Assembly: GCA_015680685.1 (NCBI GenBank)
Contig: MNCI01004872.1
Span: forward strand, 2,045,523-2,109,522
Length of the DNA stretch: 64,000 nt
Direction: 5' to 3'
Source: Gnetum montanum
Lineage: Eukaryota; Streptophyta; Gnetopsida; Gnetales; Gnetaceae
The notes under the pieces were generated by a model. It ran no database searches. It had not been told where the DNA came from and saw nothing but the letters and a program-made list of their open reading frames with translations. The position numbers and the translations under genes are program-made. Shown piece after piece: positions 36,318 to 47,848 of the stretch (position 1 is the stretch's first letter; the number at the start of each line of letters is the position of its first letter).

Positions 36318-36793
36318 TGCTTGAGTAGGTTTACTCTTATTAATTTGATCTTCAATTCCCACTAAATTTAGATATTATGAAAGATAATTAAATATTCTAG
36401 AAAATGAGAATATTAGCTATCTTCCAATAACAAAAGAGAAGATTACCATAGGGTTTCACAACCTACAACATCAAATCACTTACAATATTCAATGATGTTA
36501 CAAAGCATGAGGCTTTACAACCACAACGATTGTCATTAATTCAAGGTACAACTACAAGAGAATCTCTCTCATAACTCAAAAAGACATATCTAGACTGTAA
36601 GAGATGTCTCAGTTCTAGCAAAGATGTCTCTATTCCCTGTTAAATGTGTCTAGCACTCAATAGACTTCCTCTACTAAGAGCCCACATTTAGCTAAGATGT
36701 CTTCTTGACCTCCAAGATGTCTCCACAAAGCTCAAAACCTACAAAAATCATACATAGGGATGAAGGAAGGAAATCAAAAGAGGTGTCCCTACA
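36318..36793 (-). repeat. 5' LTR of element F (shortened copy)
   Basis: About 476 bp, aligned to both ends of 31356-32289 but missing its middle. AGATGTCT-type motifs remain at 36581-36725. The two LTRs of an element are equal when it inserts, so the length difference reflects later deletion here or insertion in the partner. Confidence 0.8.
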
Positions 36794-38296
36794 CCATAGT
36801 GGATGTTCTCTTTCATTCAATAGGGATCTTGCAAGTACATTATATGTTGTGATCTTCATACTTGGATTCTCTCCTGATTCATTCCCTATCATAGATATTA
36901 TTTGCCTTATTGAAATAATTTATGATTCTCCATGATAATTGATCTTTGTCAAATGATCTCATTACTAGCTGAATTAGTATAAATCTTCCTTTTGTTGTGG
37001 TTTATCAAATTATTCTTCAAATGCTCTATTTTTTGGATGGATAATAATTTGGCTTCATTTCCTAGACTCTTAATAACCTTTCTATCCTCCTTAGAACACT
37101 AACTTTGACAATTAGCTAATGATCAACTAAGGATTTGTAACCTCTTATAATTATATGAATGATATAATTACCTAATACTAAGGTTCAAGATGGCCAATAA
37201 TATTATATTTATTAGTATTAATCATTAAATTATTAGATGTGATTATTTGATCAAGGTTATAGCCTACTAAGGCATGATTTAAACTATCACCTAATTATCA
37301 ACTTTCCAAATAACTAATCATATATTACCATTAGATTTAGAAGATAGAAAAATATTAGTAATAACTATTTATATGTTAGAAATTAACATCAAATACTTAA
37401 GTTATGTTAAATTAGGCTCTTGAGGCTCTTAGCCTCATTTTAAAGACAAAGATTAAAAACTAATTTTCAAAGTTCTATAGGATGGATCTAACTTTGTCAT
37501 TATATTTAGGAGGCTAAAATCTATTATAAATTACTATTTGTTTGATAAAAAGGCTTCCAAAATTAAAATTTATGGCTTTTAAGTTCAAAAATTTAGGCAC
37601 AAATTTTAAGTCTTCCTAAGAGGTCATCCACCCTAGTACTACTATAGGACTAACATGCTTAATTACAAAGTGTTTGTTCATGTTTATTATCAGTCAATCC
37701 AATTAACAAGGTTGATCAAATTTGGTTATGATTTTATTTTTAAATTTAATTTTTTCTATCTTATTTTGGTGCAAACTTGGAGTGTTCATGGTAGTTGGTC
37801 TTATACAAACCTATGATGTTGATGGTACCTATGAGCTTTAGGTTGATATACATCTAGGGTAATTGTAGGATTCACAAATTCTATAGGTTAATACCATTGT
37901 AAATCCCAGTAGATTTTTCAAAGTAAAGGTTTGCTAGGTGGCATAGAAGAATGGTGAGGTATAGGTAGGTAATGCAAAAAGTGTAGGCAAGACATGGCAT
38001 GCATATTAGAAAAGGCATAACAGAAAGGAAAGTAGCACAAGAAGTGCAATGAGAGAGATGATAGTAGGTGCAAATGATGATATGCTAAGTGAGGATAAGA
38101 AAGTCATGCGGTGACAAGAATGACAAGTGACTACTAGTAGATGGTGGTCCTAGATGATCCTTTTAAAGGCTAGTACAAGGATGCGTGGACTTGTAAGGTG
38201 TTTCATGGCTCCTTAATTAGCTAACATGGCTTGCATATCCATGAAAATGTTTTATTTTATTTTATTTCATATGATTGTAAGACCCAATTATAACCA

Positions 38297-38401
38297 TAAT
38301 AACTAGCATGAAAACTACCATTATTTTTAATGAGTGTGACAAATGGCAATTGAATTCATGCTAGGATATTTTTAATAACTAGCATGAAAACTACCATTAT
38401 T
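38297..38401. repeat. 29-bp direct repeat, two perfect copies
   Basis: Copies at 38297-38325 and 38373-38401 are identical, starting TAATAACTAGCATGAAAACT, with a 76-bp period. The intervening bases include a further partial ATTCATGCTAG match. Identity in otherwise decayed DNA suggests a recent duplication. Confidence 0.85.
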
Positions 38402-38700
38402 CATTGAACATTTGTAGCTATTGGTCAAGATATGCAGATAATATATTTTGATAATGTTGATTCTATTAACAAGACCGAGGCTTTCTCCCCCTCCACCCAA
38501 TGTTAATCTATTCATTGAATGTCCAATTTCCTACCCTAGAGGGAAGGTTTTTCAGGATTGGTTGTAAGGATGAAAATTTAAAAAGACATCTCGAAAATAG
38601 TTAGGCCTTTTATTTTGATTAATTTGGAGTTTCTTTTTTCTATAATACTCCTTTGATTTTGTAGTTTAGATTTTTATTTTTAATACATATATATTTGGAT

Positions 38701-38740
38701 CCACCACCACCACCACCCACTACCGCCACCCCCACGCCGN
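38701..38740. repeat. CCA/CCG microsatellite ending in an unresolved base
   Basis: CCACCACCACCACCACCCAC followed by cytosine-rich variants, then N at 38740, the only ambiguous base I noticed. G+C-rich against A+T-rich surroundings. The N shows that base calling or assembly was uncertain here. Confidence 0.9.
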
Positions 38741-39260
38741 TAACCTTTATTATTTTATTTTATCATATTATATTCTTCTAGATTGTTTTATACTATTATT
38801 TTTAAGTTACCATTGTATGTTACCTCATTATGTGGTTGTTTAGTTTTTTACATTTAATCTCTTACTTGATGATGAATATTTACATAATTATTTTGATATA
38901 TAAGTTATAAGTACTTAGCAGTAATTTACTATATAAGCTATGCAAATATTATTTAGGTATATTTAACCATAAGTACAATGGTGATGCATGTTATTTTTAT
39001 TGATGACTTCATTAATTTATGTGAGCAAGTCTTTTTTACATGTTAATATTTTCTATGATTTATGTGGCTATATTTTATATAAAGGTTCGGTAAATAATCT
39101 ATTTTTAGCAAGTTTTTTATGGAGCATTATAACACCCTAGTTCTAGAAACTACTTTTTCTTTATTTGCATGTCTTATGACTTGAACCATTAATGTGTTAT
39201 GCTTATCTTATTCTTGTATTTTAAGCTTGGTTCTTGTGATGTACTTTTGGCTTGTATGAT

Positions 39261-39957
39261 ACCTCAAAGTATGCCTTCCCTCATAAGGTCCTAATAACCT
39301 CAAAGTATGCCTTCCCTCATGAAGCCCATCTAATTCCTTAGGACTTATAGCAAGATAACCAGGGAAGGAATGAAATAAGCTTTTGATTCCTTACTTTAAG
39401 ACACACAACCACATACAACAAATTATTGAGAATTGAGGTATCATATTTCAAAATGAATGTATATAATTGCTTACTTGCTTGTTTGCTCAAAGCCTATTTT
39501 TTCCCTTTGAGGATGTCTTTCTTTTATAGCCTTTTTCTCCTCCATTTTCCCATTGAAATCTGTACATCTTACTTTTTTTTTCTCCTTATAGGTGAGATGT
39601 CTTATTTAGACACAAGATGCCTTAATAAGATGTCTTGGCTTGGCATGAGATATCTCATGCTTTGAGAATACATCTTACATGAGATCAAAGCTCTCAAAAG
39701 AGATGTCTTTCTATAGTGAGAGATGTATTATTAATCTTCATGACATCTTTGCTAGGATTTGCAATGTCTCATATTTTGTGATTTCCTATAAACCCTTGCA
39801 TCTTGTCATGGACTCTAGCATTCTAGGTTGTTAATTCTTGCTCTTATCTCAATCTCCTTGATATGCCAAATTCATCTTCCTTATACTTACAAGATTTCAT
39901 AAAACACACTAACAAATTCTCCATTTTTCAAGGTTTTGATATATAAAAAGTTCATCC
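39261..39957 (-). repeat. 3' LTR of element B (truncated)
   Basis: Aligns with 55900-56615 from its TG end (39957) to about 39320, including the AGATGTCT array at 39595-39770. The U5 end is missing. At its outer end a 24-bp unit (ACCTCAAAGTATGCCTTCCC...) is present twice, at 39261-39284 and 39297-39320. Confidence 0.78.
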
Positions 39958-40089
39958 TCATCATCCAAAAAGAAGTTTCCTAATGAAACTTCCCATACAT
40001 ATGTGCTCTTCCCTTCTTTCCATTTTTTTGCTTATTCAATATTAAACTATCTTAGCTTAAGATAAGACAGATCTTCCTTACCTAATAGT

Positions 40090-40865
40090 ACATGGTCTTA
40101 TCCCCATGTCTTTACATAGTGATGTGAGTCTTCATTCATCAAGGAGCTTGGTAAAGGCATTTGCAAGTTAACCTTCTATCCTAAATTCCTCTAGCTTAAC
40201 ATTGCCAAGTTATGTATGTTCTCTTATGAAATGATGTCAAACTTCAATATGCTTAGTTTGAGAGTGTTGAATTGGATTTTTTGTCATGCTAATAGCACTA
40301 TTATTATTACAAAAAATAGGTTTTTTTTTTATTTGATTCCCAAATCCTTGAGTATTTCGTGCATAGAAATTTCCAACTAAAATATATTTTGCTTCTACTA
40401 TAGATAGGCCATGGATTTTTAATTCTTGGTTGTCTAAGAGATAAGAATCTACTCTAGAAAGAATCAGCTAACACTTACGCTTCAACGATCATCCATATAG
40501 TCTACCCAGTCTATATCACAATATCCAGCAAGATCAATTGTGGAGCCCCTTATCCAAAATCTTCTTTATAACCTTTAAGTTTGATTCTTTGGAATTATCT
40601 TGATACGTAGCACATACACCAACACTTAGAGCAATATTAGGTATTACTAGAAGTTAGATGGAGTAGGCTACTAATCATACCTTTAGAGAGTTTGTGATCA
40701 ACCAATTTACCTCATTCATCTTTATTGAGCTTAAGATGTGCAGTCATTAGTGTTATCTTAGCTTTAACTTCTGCTAGACTAAATTTTTGTAATAGATTTT
40801 TGATGGTTTTTTTTCATATAAGGGTTCCTTTGTTAGTTTGACTAATTTGAAATATGAGGAAGTTG
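40090..40865 (-). pseudogene. reverse transcriptase 3' end and RNase H of element B
   Basis: Continues B in frame on the other side of D: NFLIFQISQTNKGTL, then KTIKNLLQKFSLAE (about 40760-40860), the end of RT. RNase H follows with stops. Recognisable are the SWKFLCTKYS and SIYSRSKIYFSW stretch (normally LSTAEAEY), the HHFIREHT block (about 40225-40245) and EGXLANAFTKLLDEXR (about 40145-40190), which closes copia pol. The element's 3' LTR begins 140 bp further on. Confidence 0.8.
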
Positions 40866-40870
40866 TTTAG

Positions 40871-41993
40871 TTTTGACCTTTTGGTATATCATAATGTTAA
40901 AAAAAATGGAGTACAAGAATATTTGTGTGATTGTTGTGATTGTAGGACAAAGTACATTGGACACACAAGAAGAAGATGAGATGACACATATAAAGAAATG
41001 TCAAAATAAAGATCTTAGAGATCAATATGAAGCCTACATTGATGACAAGGAACAAACTAGTTTAGAAAAAAAAAGCTTAAAGGAGAAGGACATCTACAAG
41101 GTCTTAAGTGAATATGCAAGAATTCAAAGATATTGGACAAGGAACAAAGACTTCAAAGCTTATCTCAAAGGTCAGAAGGAAACCTTAGCATTGAGGGATT
41201 ATTTTCAGTAAAGACATCTTGTACAAATAGTATACATCTACTACCAAGTGAAGACATCTCCAAGAAATAGTAGATGTCTTAGCAGAATTGAAGGTAGCAT
41301 AGGAGAAGATGTCTCTAGAAAATAGTATATGTCATTTTAGAGAGAAAGATGTCTTTCATGAGAAGAATATGTCTTTCTGGAATAAAGGTCCATTGCAGAA
41401 AGATGTCTTAGTCTTAGAGAAGACATCTCTAGTTATTATTAATTAGCCATTGCATAAATTTTGAGGTGATTTTGGAAACATATTGGCTATAAGAAGACTT
41501 CATTCTCATTGGGAAATGTGCAAGCATTATGTACTATCAATTGTATTCACCAAGCAATCATTGTAAGCAATCATTGTAATCATTGTTGCTCTTCATTGCA
41601 TAATATTTTATCTTTTTTAATTGGTTGAAGTGAGATGTACTTCAAAGTATAAGGATCAGCAAACTTAGTTGCATTCTTTCTGTATGATTTTTGTTCTATT
41701 TTGTTACCCTACAGGGTTGATGTGCTTCTTGTAAGAAGGCATCTTGCTTGAGCTTGTCGAGATCCTATGGGATTGAGTATTTGTGTAGTGCCATAATACT
41801 ATGGAGTGAAGCTCAAGTTGTAAAGGTTGTGGAATCTTAGAAATCACATTCTAAGCTTGTCAAGACCTTACAAGTATGAGTGGATTCATAGCATCAAATC
41901 ACACTGAAGTGGAGCTTAGAATTTGTACAAGGTATGGCATCCTTCAAACCACATTTGAGAGCAACAAAGTCTAGAGGTATGCACTTGAAATGC
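40871..41993 (+). repeat. 5' LTR of element D (3' end lost)
   Basis: Aligns with 50572-51670: start TTTTGACCTTTTGG (TG mutated to TT), the shared TGGAGTACAAGAAT segment, and the AGATGTCT/AGACATCT array at 41210-41430. The similarity stops after TCTAGAGGTATGCAC, where element E begins. About 140 bp of LTR end and the primer site are missing. The open stretch 40873-41211 lies wholly inside the LTR and is not a gene. Confidence 0.87.
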
Positions 41994-43048
41994 TGATGAT
42001 AGAAGTTACTCTAGTAGTTTCTAATTATTAGAGTGGTTACTCTAGTAGTTACTCTAATTATTAGAGTGGTTGCTCTAGCGATTACTCTAGCAACTACTCT
42101 AATTATTAGAGTGGTTACTCTAGCAGTTACTCTAATTATTAGAGTGGTTACTTTAGCAGTTACTCTAATTATTAGAGTGGTTACTCTAGTAGTTATTCTA
42201 ATTATTAGAGTGGTTACTCTACTAGTTATTCTAATTATTAGAGCAGTTACTCTAATTATTAAAGTAGTTACTCCCAAGCCTATAAATACAATGCCCAAGC
42301 ACATAATTGGGAAGAAAAAAAGAAAAAGTCTTTTAACAGTCAAGTAGAAAAACTCTTGTAGTTTTTTTGAAAGTTAGATTATTTTCCAAGTGCCCACAAT
42401 AGGAGGTCTAAGTGTGGATGGATCTTTATTTGAACATTGTGTATCTAAACACACCTTATGTACAGCAATAAAGATGAGCTCTTTGATTCATCCTTGCAGC
42501 ACTTGAGATTTTTTTTCTTATGCATTTCTTTTATTTTATTTTCTTATGCATTTATTTTATTTTATTTTATTTTATGAACTTTACATTTCTATTATTAGCA
42601 CGATTAGTTATTTTGATCAAATAAGCAACTTGTTAAATTACACAAGCACAACCACTTTAGGATTTTGGTAACCCAGTAATGATTAGCGTTTGGTAATCCT
42701 AGCTGTGTTGCATTGGTTCAAGATGTGTATAGCAAGTGGGAATGGATGCTAGTGTTAGGATTAGTTAGAACTTAGTTAATGAGTATTTAAGTTAAATTAG
42801 TCACTTAGTTACCTCTCTCCTTCCCTACTAGTGCAGGACATAAACACATAAAAGCTATAAAAATCATATGCCTCAAGCTTACTTAACCATACAATCATGA
42901 CATACAGGTAAGCTTGGGAAGACAATGATCAACTAATCCATCCTTGTTCCACAAGGGCGCATAAGCACTTAGTCCTTGGAATTCAACCATAGTGTGCATG
43001 AAACACTCATATTTGTATGATTGAGCGTAGGTACCTCGTCTCTCATCA
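41994..43048 (+). repeat. 5' LTR of element E
   Basis: About 1055 bp, starting TGATGATAG and ending TCTCATCA, the same end as in A and C. After the tandem array the TATA region CCTATAAATACAATGCCCAAG-type sequence (about 42279-42299) matches that of A. Downstream parts (GATCTTTATT, GTAACCCAGTAA, AGCAAGTGGGAATGGATGCT) also match C. Longer than the LTRs of A (872) and C (805) because of the array. Confidence 0.85.
42021..42268. repeat. 33-bp minisatellite in the U3 of element E
   Basis: CTAATTATTAGAG occurs at 42021, 42054, 42099, 42132, 42165, 42198, 42231 and 42252 (the last with AAAG), mostly 33 bp apart. The unit alternates the near-palindrome CTCTAATTATTAGAG with GGTTACTCTAGTAGTTA. Because 33 is a multiple of three, both strands are open (42011-42343 and 42033-42347), giving false repetitive proteins. 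The array lies directly upstream of the TATA box. Confidence 0.92.
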
Positions 43049-43049
43049 T

Positions 43050-43067
43050 TGGCACCATTGTCAGGGA
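43050..43067 (+). promoter_or_regulatory. tRNA-Asp primer site of element E
   Basis: TGGCACCATTGTCAGGGA, one base after the LTR end. Four changes from the tRNA-Asp complement, all transitions at former CpG or CpCpG positions. Confidence 0.87.
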
Positions 43068-43184
43068 CTTAGTTGTTTGTGCACTAACTAGAACATAGGA
43101 AATCATTTACATCATTGGAACAAACCCTTAGGATTGATTGAGAAAATAATAAACAAGAATACATTGCACACTAAACAGAAAAGT

Positions 43185-45370
43185 ATGTCTCCTTCTTCGT
43201 ACGAAAGCGCCTCACCACCTAGGTCTAAAATAGGAAACAGTCAGTAGAGTAATACACATGACGTTGATCCATCAGTCCCTCAACAAGTTTGAGTGGCATA
43301 TATTCATCCTGATGAGCATATACCAAACTTCACCTTTATTCTCCATCAAGACAAACAACTACATTGGCGAGACTTAGAAGGCAATATAGTGTTACCTCCC
43401 AATCGTTTTGTCCTGAGCATGCTTCTTCATGCTCTTACACGAATTGCCATGCCACACTTATAGGTAGAATACGTTGTACAAGATCATGACTCAAGATCAT
43501 ACCATTTCATAGAGGCACAACGTCAAAGGGACTTGCAATAGGAGAGACATCATAACATAGGTTCTGATACCCATGGGCACAAAGCATCCAAAAAAGGAAC
43601 ATGAACTCATGATAAAGGTGGACATTCTAATCATAATCATGATCGGGGCCAAGACTGCAGAAGAGAAGGTAGCAGACATTGTCATGATGATGGTTCTCCT
43701 TCTTCTTCACCTTCATCATCTCCTTCACCCTCTCCTTCAATATCTAGACATAGTCATAAAGAAAAAGACCATGGGGATAAAGGTAGCCAAAGTGGAAGTC
43801 ATAGACAAGATAGCCAAGAAAGGGGATGAGGGCACTCTAGAGAGTCACAACATAGAAGAAAGGATAGTAGGAAACAATGTAGGCATCATAGATGCAATGG
43901 ACAAGATGATCATGATGAACCTTTACTCACTACTTTAAGTATGTTAGACATAACTAAGGCTGTTAGAATTCCAACAAGGCACCAGAAGGATAGTAGGATC
44001 AAGAGATTAGATATGAACAACATCCCATGATTTGAAGGGGGATACAACGCTGATCCTCATAATAATTTACAAGAATTCCATGATGCATGTGCCTTGCAAA
44101 AAATAGAGAAAAAATGGCAAAAACTTAATTTTTTCCCATGGACATTAGTTAAAAAAGAGGAAATTTGGTACCACTCGTTAAAATTGAAATCCATTCGTAG
44201 GTGGAGTACTATTTTAGAACTATTTAATGACAAGTACCAAACATACTCTTGAGTGTTTAACTTGTGAAAGAAAATCCAAGGTTGGAAACAAGGAGGACAT
44301 AAACCCTTGGATGTTGTCATGAGCTGATACTATGCATTGTTACATTGTTGTCCTAGCTAGATTAATTCGCAAAGGGATCAACTGTGCCATCTCGTAGATG
44401 GGCTTAGGCATGAAACAGGAAGAACCCTCGGGACTTATGCCCAAGGGAGACTATTCGAGCTTAGGTCCCATCAAATTCAAAGACTATTGAAGCAAGTTGC
44501 TAAGGAAGAAGGTGAGCTATGGAAGAGAGAAAGTATGGTAGAGTATAACTAAGATCCTTCCCTTCAGAAGAGGGTAGTAAGATTTTGTGAGGATGAAGAA
44601 GAGTCACCACTCGAAGAGATTGTGAATAGGAAAACTTTTCCTATCCAAAAGATGACATTAGAAGTTTTGGCAAAGTTAGACCAAATGTGGGATTCCCTAG
44701 ACAATAGATTTCAAACTATTCTTAAAATAGTAAAGGAGTTTGGAGTTCAAGGTAGTGAGAAAAGAAAAAAAAAGAGAAGCTGAACATGCATGTAGAAAGG
44801 GTAAGGGAAAAGTTGCAACAATTGAAGAGGTTGTAGATTCAGAAATAGACAATGATAGTGGATGTGAGATATGTTAATATGACCATCCTAAGGGATGTTT
44901 CCCTATAATCTCACATCTACAGGAGTCTGGGGTGTATGCACTCAACCCATGATTAAACAAGAGGCAAACACCCCGAAGGTTACCTTATCCTCAAGGTAAC
45001 CTAAGGCAGTTCCACCAACCCCTAACATATTATCCCAGTGGAACTCCACCACAACTGATTGAGCAATATCAATAGTGGTAGCATCCACAATCATGGGGAA
45101 TGCCACCACAAAGGCAACAGTATCCTTATCGGCAACTTGACCCGTATGGATGTTACGTGCAGCAGCCAATCTCCCCACATGACTCTACTAGTCACATCAC
45201 TCCTCAACCTCACTACCAAGCCCACTAGTATTATGGGACTCCTCTTCTAGAGGTGAAATTCTACAATCATATCATCCTTCTCATCCGACCACATCTCTTC
45301 CACCAATAGCTCCACTACCACCTACTCCCATGATGCAAGGTGAAATCCCTACCCAATCATAGTAATGTAA
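43185..45370 (+). pseudogene. gag of element E
   Basis: Starts MSPSSYESASPPR, equivalent to element C. Then come the HPDEHIPNFTFILHQD-type block (about 43300-43350) and the capsid core around 44020-44330 (RWSTILELFNDKYQTYS at about 44200-44250, with KKIQGWKQGGH). An acidic segment has FCEDEEESPLEEI (about 44586-44625). A zinc knuckle follows at about 44860-44900 (CEIC, stop, YDHPKGC). Then a proline/tyrosine-rich linker. Multiple stops; several minus ORFs here are shadows. Confidence 0.78.
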
Positions 45371-45639
45371 CACCACGAGGGCTGTTAACTCTCAATCTAC
45401 TATTGGTTCCAAAAATCACATGAAGAAAATACCTTTTTCTAGAACCAACAGTCCAACCAAGCCCTTACAATCACAAGCGGCTAATTCCTTAGATGCCTCA
45501 GTATCAATCAGAACTTCAGAGCCCCCTTCAACCCAATCACTGCACTCAACACATACGGTCATGCTAACACATGTTGTTACCGATTAAATCAAAGCTAGCC
45601 ACCTTTCCAAAAAATTCTCTAATCCTAGGAGTCCTCTGA

Positions 45640-46070
45640 TATACTTACAAATTGCTAAAAATGCATCATGCAAGGCTCTTTTAGATTCAAGTTCTGGTGT
45701 CAACTTGATTTCTCAAGAAATGTACAAGGCTTAGAACCTGCCTCCATTGAAAAATAGCAACATCCATCTAGAGTTGGCCAACTAGTCCATCACTATCCCA
45801 TTGAGATTGGTGGAAGACATTGTTACCACTATTTGTGAGTGGTCATATCCAGCTAACTTCCTAGTGATTCAGGTAAACAACGGTAAGGGGGACTTCCCAA
45901 TCATAATGAGAAGAGCATGGCTAAGCACCATTGATGCACACCTAGGAATCCATGATATTTCCTTAGAAATATCAAAGGAAAATACATTCAAAAAGATTGA
46001 GAAGATGAAAGTTTCATGCATCGCATACAGTGACATAGGATATAATTACGTGTAGAGGTTATGGTTTGTG
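45640..46070 (+). pseudogene. aspartic protease of element E
   Basis: ALLDSSSGVNLISQEMYK at about 45676-45730 is the active-site block; the family D-S-G reads D-S-S. The open part 45801-46055 has RLVEDIVTTICEWSYPANFL, then GDFPIIMRRAWLSTIDAHL. The sequence stops at the tandem repeat marking the truncation of E. Confidence 0.82.
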
Positions 46071-46136
46071 CAAAATTTAGCATTGCCTGCATGTTTAGGG
46101 TATAATTACGTGTAGAGGTTATGGTTTGTGCAAAAT
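46041..46136. repeat. Tandem repeat at the E/D junction
   Basis: A perfect 36-bp repeat, TATAATTACGTGTAGAGGTT and onward, at 46041-46076 and 46101-46136 with a 60-bp period. The first copy is inside E protease sequence; the second directly adjoins the leader of D gag (ATG at 46166). This is the trace of the rearrangement that joined the two elements. Confidence 0.9.
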
Positions 46137-46696
46137 CCATGATCATCAACTTCAAATAGTGAACAATGGAGGGGACATCTTATACAAATCCACCCATGTT
46201 TGATGGATTCAACTTCACCTATTGGAAAGATAGGATTCCTCGAATCCATTGAATTTGAAGTTTGAAAGTCAATCCTTGAAGGCTACACTCCTCTTGTCAA
46301 CAACTCCACCAGGATCATCAAGCCCCACAACAAATGGATACAAGAGAAGAAAGATAAGTTCATGTCTAATTCAAAAGAAAAGATTCATTTATATTTTGCT
46401 TTGAAATAAATATGAATTTAATAGAGTAGCAGGATGTAAATGGCTAAAGAAATTTGACAAACATTAGAAGCTACTTATGAAGGAACCTCTATTGTCAAGC
46501 AATCTAGGTTGTTAGTTTTGCAAAGTAAATACAATAAGCTTAAAATGAGAGAAGGTGAGAAAATAAAATATTACTTCTCTAGAGAAAATGATATTGTTAT
46601 AGCTATTAGAGGTATCATTAAAGATTTTCTCAAGAGTGATGTCATCATCAAAATAATAAGAACTCTTCAACCAGAGTTCAAACCAAAGGTCACAGT

Positions 46697-47848
46697 TATG
46701 AAATCCCATTTCCAGATGTCATAGAAAACATCAAATATACATTATATTAAACATTATGCATAAAAATACAATATACCAAATGTCAAATATATGTAACATT
46801 CAACATTATGCATCAAATAAATAATAAGGTGTCACATCCCCATTCCCAAATGATCTTGTTGCCTAATGAAGATGGTGTCTCTTCATTATAAGTGTTATTT
46901 TCATTTTAACAAGATCTGAAAGGCTAGTTGTGATTAAGACCAAAAAGGGCATTTTGTAATAATAGACATGTATCTTGAGGTAACCTTTGGAGATTTGACC
47001 AAAGGCATTTTACCTAGGGTTAGAGGTCGTGCTAGGCATGGAGTGGTAGAGCCAGTATAGGCACGTCATAGGAAGTCAGGTGAAATGGGACAAGAAGTGG
47101 ACTAGCCATTCCTTTTGGTCAGGTTATAAGCCCAACCATGGTGGTAGTGTTGGATTGCTTCTAAGGGATAGATTCCCAAGGAAGAAAACCCTAAGGAACA
47201 CTTTGAGCACGATCCGAATACATTATTCCATATCAATAAAGCATTCTTTTCTTTCTTTTTCTACATTTTTCCTATTATTCTCTATATATATAATGTCAAA
47301 TATTGCATAAATTTTCCATTTGGTATATATTTCTCATATGCATAATTTCTAATATATCATATATTTGATGTTTTCCATGACATTCAAGGATGGGATGTTA
47401 CACAAGAAAAGTGCAGAAAGAGAAAGAAAAGAATGCTTTATTAATATGGAATAGTATATCCAAATCATGCTCTAAGAATGTTTGTTGGGGTTTTCTTCCT
47501 TTGACATCTATCCCTTAGAGGCAACCTAGCACAACCACCATGATTAGGCCCATTATAGGCTAGAAGGGATGGCCAGTCCACTTCTTGTCCTACTTCACCT
47601 GGCTCTTGTGACTTGCCTATACCGGCTCCACCACTCCATGCCAGCACAACCTCTAAGCCCAAGAATAAATGCCTTAGGTCAAATCCCCAAAGGTTATCTC
47701 AAGAGATATTTTTGTTACTATAATGCATCCTTTCGAGCCTTAATTACAATTTCCCTTTCAAGTCTTATTATGATAATAATAATACCTTGTTATGAAGAAA
47801 CATCACCTTCATTAAGCAGTAACATCATTTGGGAATGGGGACATGACA
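46697..47848 (-). repeat. Outer solo LTR (split by an inner LTR)
   Basis: A minus-strand LTR of an unassigned family inside the gag of D. It runs 46697-46829 and 47403-47848; the gap is the inner LTR. On the minus strand it begins TGTCATGTCCCCATTCCC. ACAGT (46692-46696) and ACAGC (47849-47853) are the target copies, and removal restores the gag frame. There are no internal retroelement genes, so it is a solo LTR formed by LTR-LTR recombination. Confidence 0.85.
46830..47402 (+). repeat. Inner solo LTR, same family, opposite orientation
   Basis: 573 bp starting TGTCACATCCCCATTCCC and ending GGGATGTTACA. Its reverse complement aligns with both parts of the outer LTR, so the pair forms a large inverted structure. 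Flanking bases TAAGG (46825-46829) and CAAGA (47403-47407) could be a decayed target duplication. Probably inserted into the older copy. Confidence 0.82.

Larger units (their letters stand above)
31356..36794 (-). mobile_element. Ty3/gypsy chromovirus-like element F
   Basis: A 5.4-kb minus-strand element with two LTRs, an iMet-type primer site, gag with a damaged zinc knuckle, RT, RNase H and a shortened integrase. CATAG at 31351-31355 and 36795-36799 is the probable target duplication. The RT pattern (RQVEELLTNGFVRES, VPKK, FYDDILV) and the integrase tail (DLVWVHL-type block) are those of chromoviruses. It is short for its class because the integrase core is deleted. Confidence 0.82.
36800..39260. 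other. No gene recognised
   Basis: A+T-rich DNA between elements F and B, with no sustained frame or element border. It contains a 29-bp direct repeat (38297-38401) and a CCA-type microsatellite with an ambiguous base (38701-38740), listed separately. Confidence 0.5.
41994..46100 (+). mobile_element. Athila-type element E, 3' truncated
   Basis: A plus-strand element sitting in the 5' LTR of D. It has a 5' LTR starting TGATGATAG, a tRNA-Asp primer site, gag and protease close to those of A and C. It ends shortly after protease, next to the gag of D, without RT, integrase or 3' LTR. A 36-bp repeat at the border (46041-46136) points to illegitimate recombination that also removed the end of D's LTR and its primer site. 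Confidence 0.82.

Noticed and set aside
36692-36935. Overlapping ORFs on both strands near the right end of F
   Set aside because: They cross the LTR border and flank, contain no motif and have no counterpart in the other LTR.
40873-41211. 112-codon ORF rich in K and E
   Set aside because: It lies wholly inside the 5' LTR of element D, and the matching segment of the 3' LTR (50585-50915) has stops.
42011-42347. Two long ORFs on opposite strands with TLIIRV-type repeats
   Set aside because: They come from a 33-bp minisatellite whose period is a multiple of three. Located in an LTR U3, so not proteins.
46697-47848. A DNA transposon with long terminal inverted repeats
   Set aside because: The arms are unequal and have TG/CA ends. 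The inner copy continues 120 bp past one arm, and the outer flanks are in-frame gag with a 5-bp duplication, all explained by nested LTRs.
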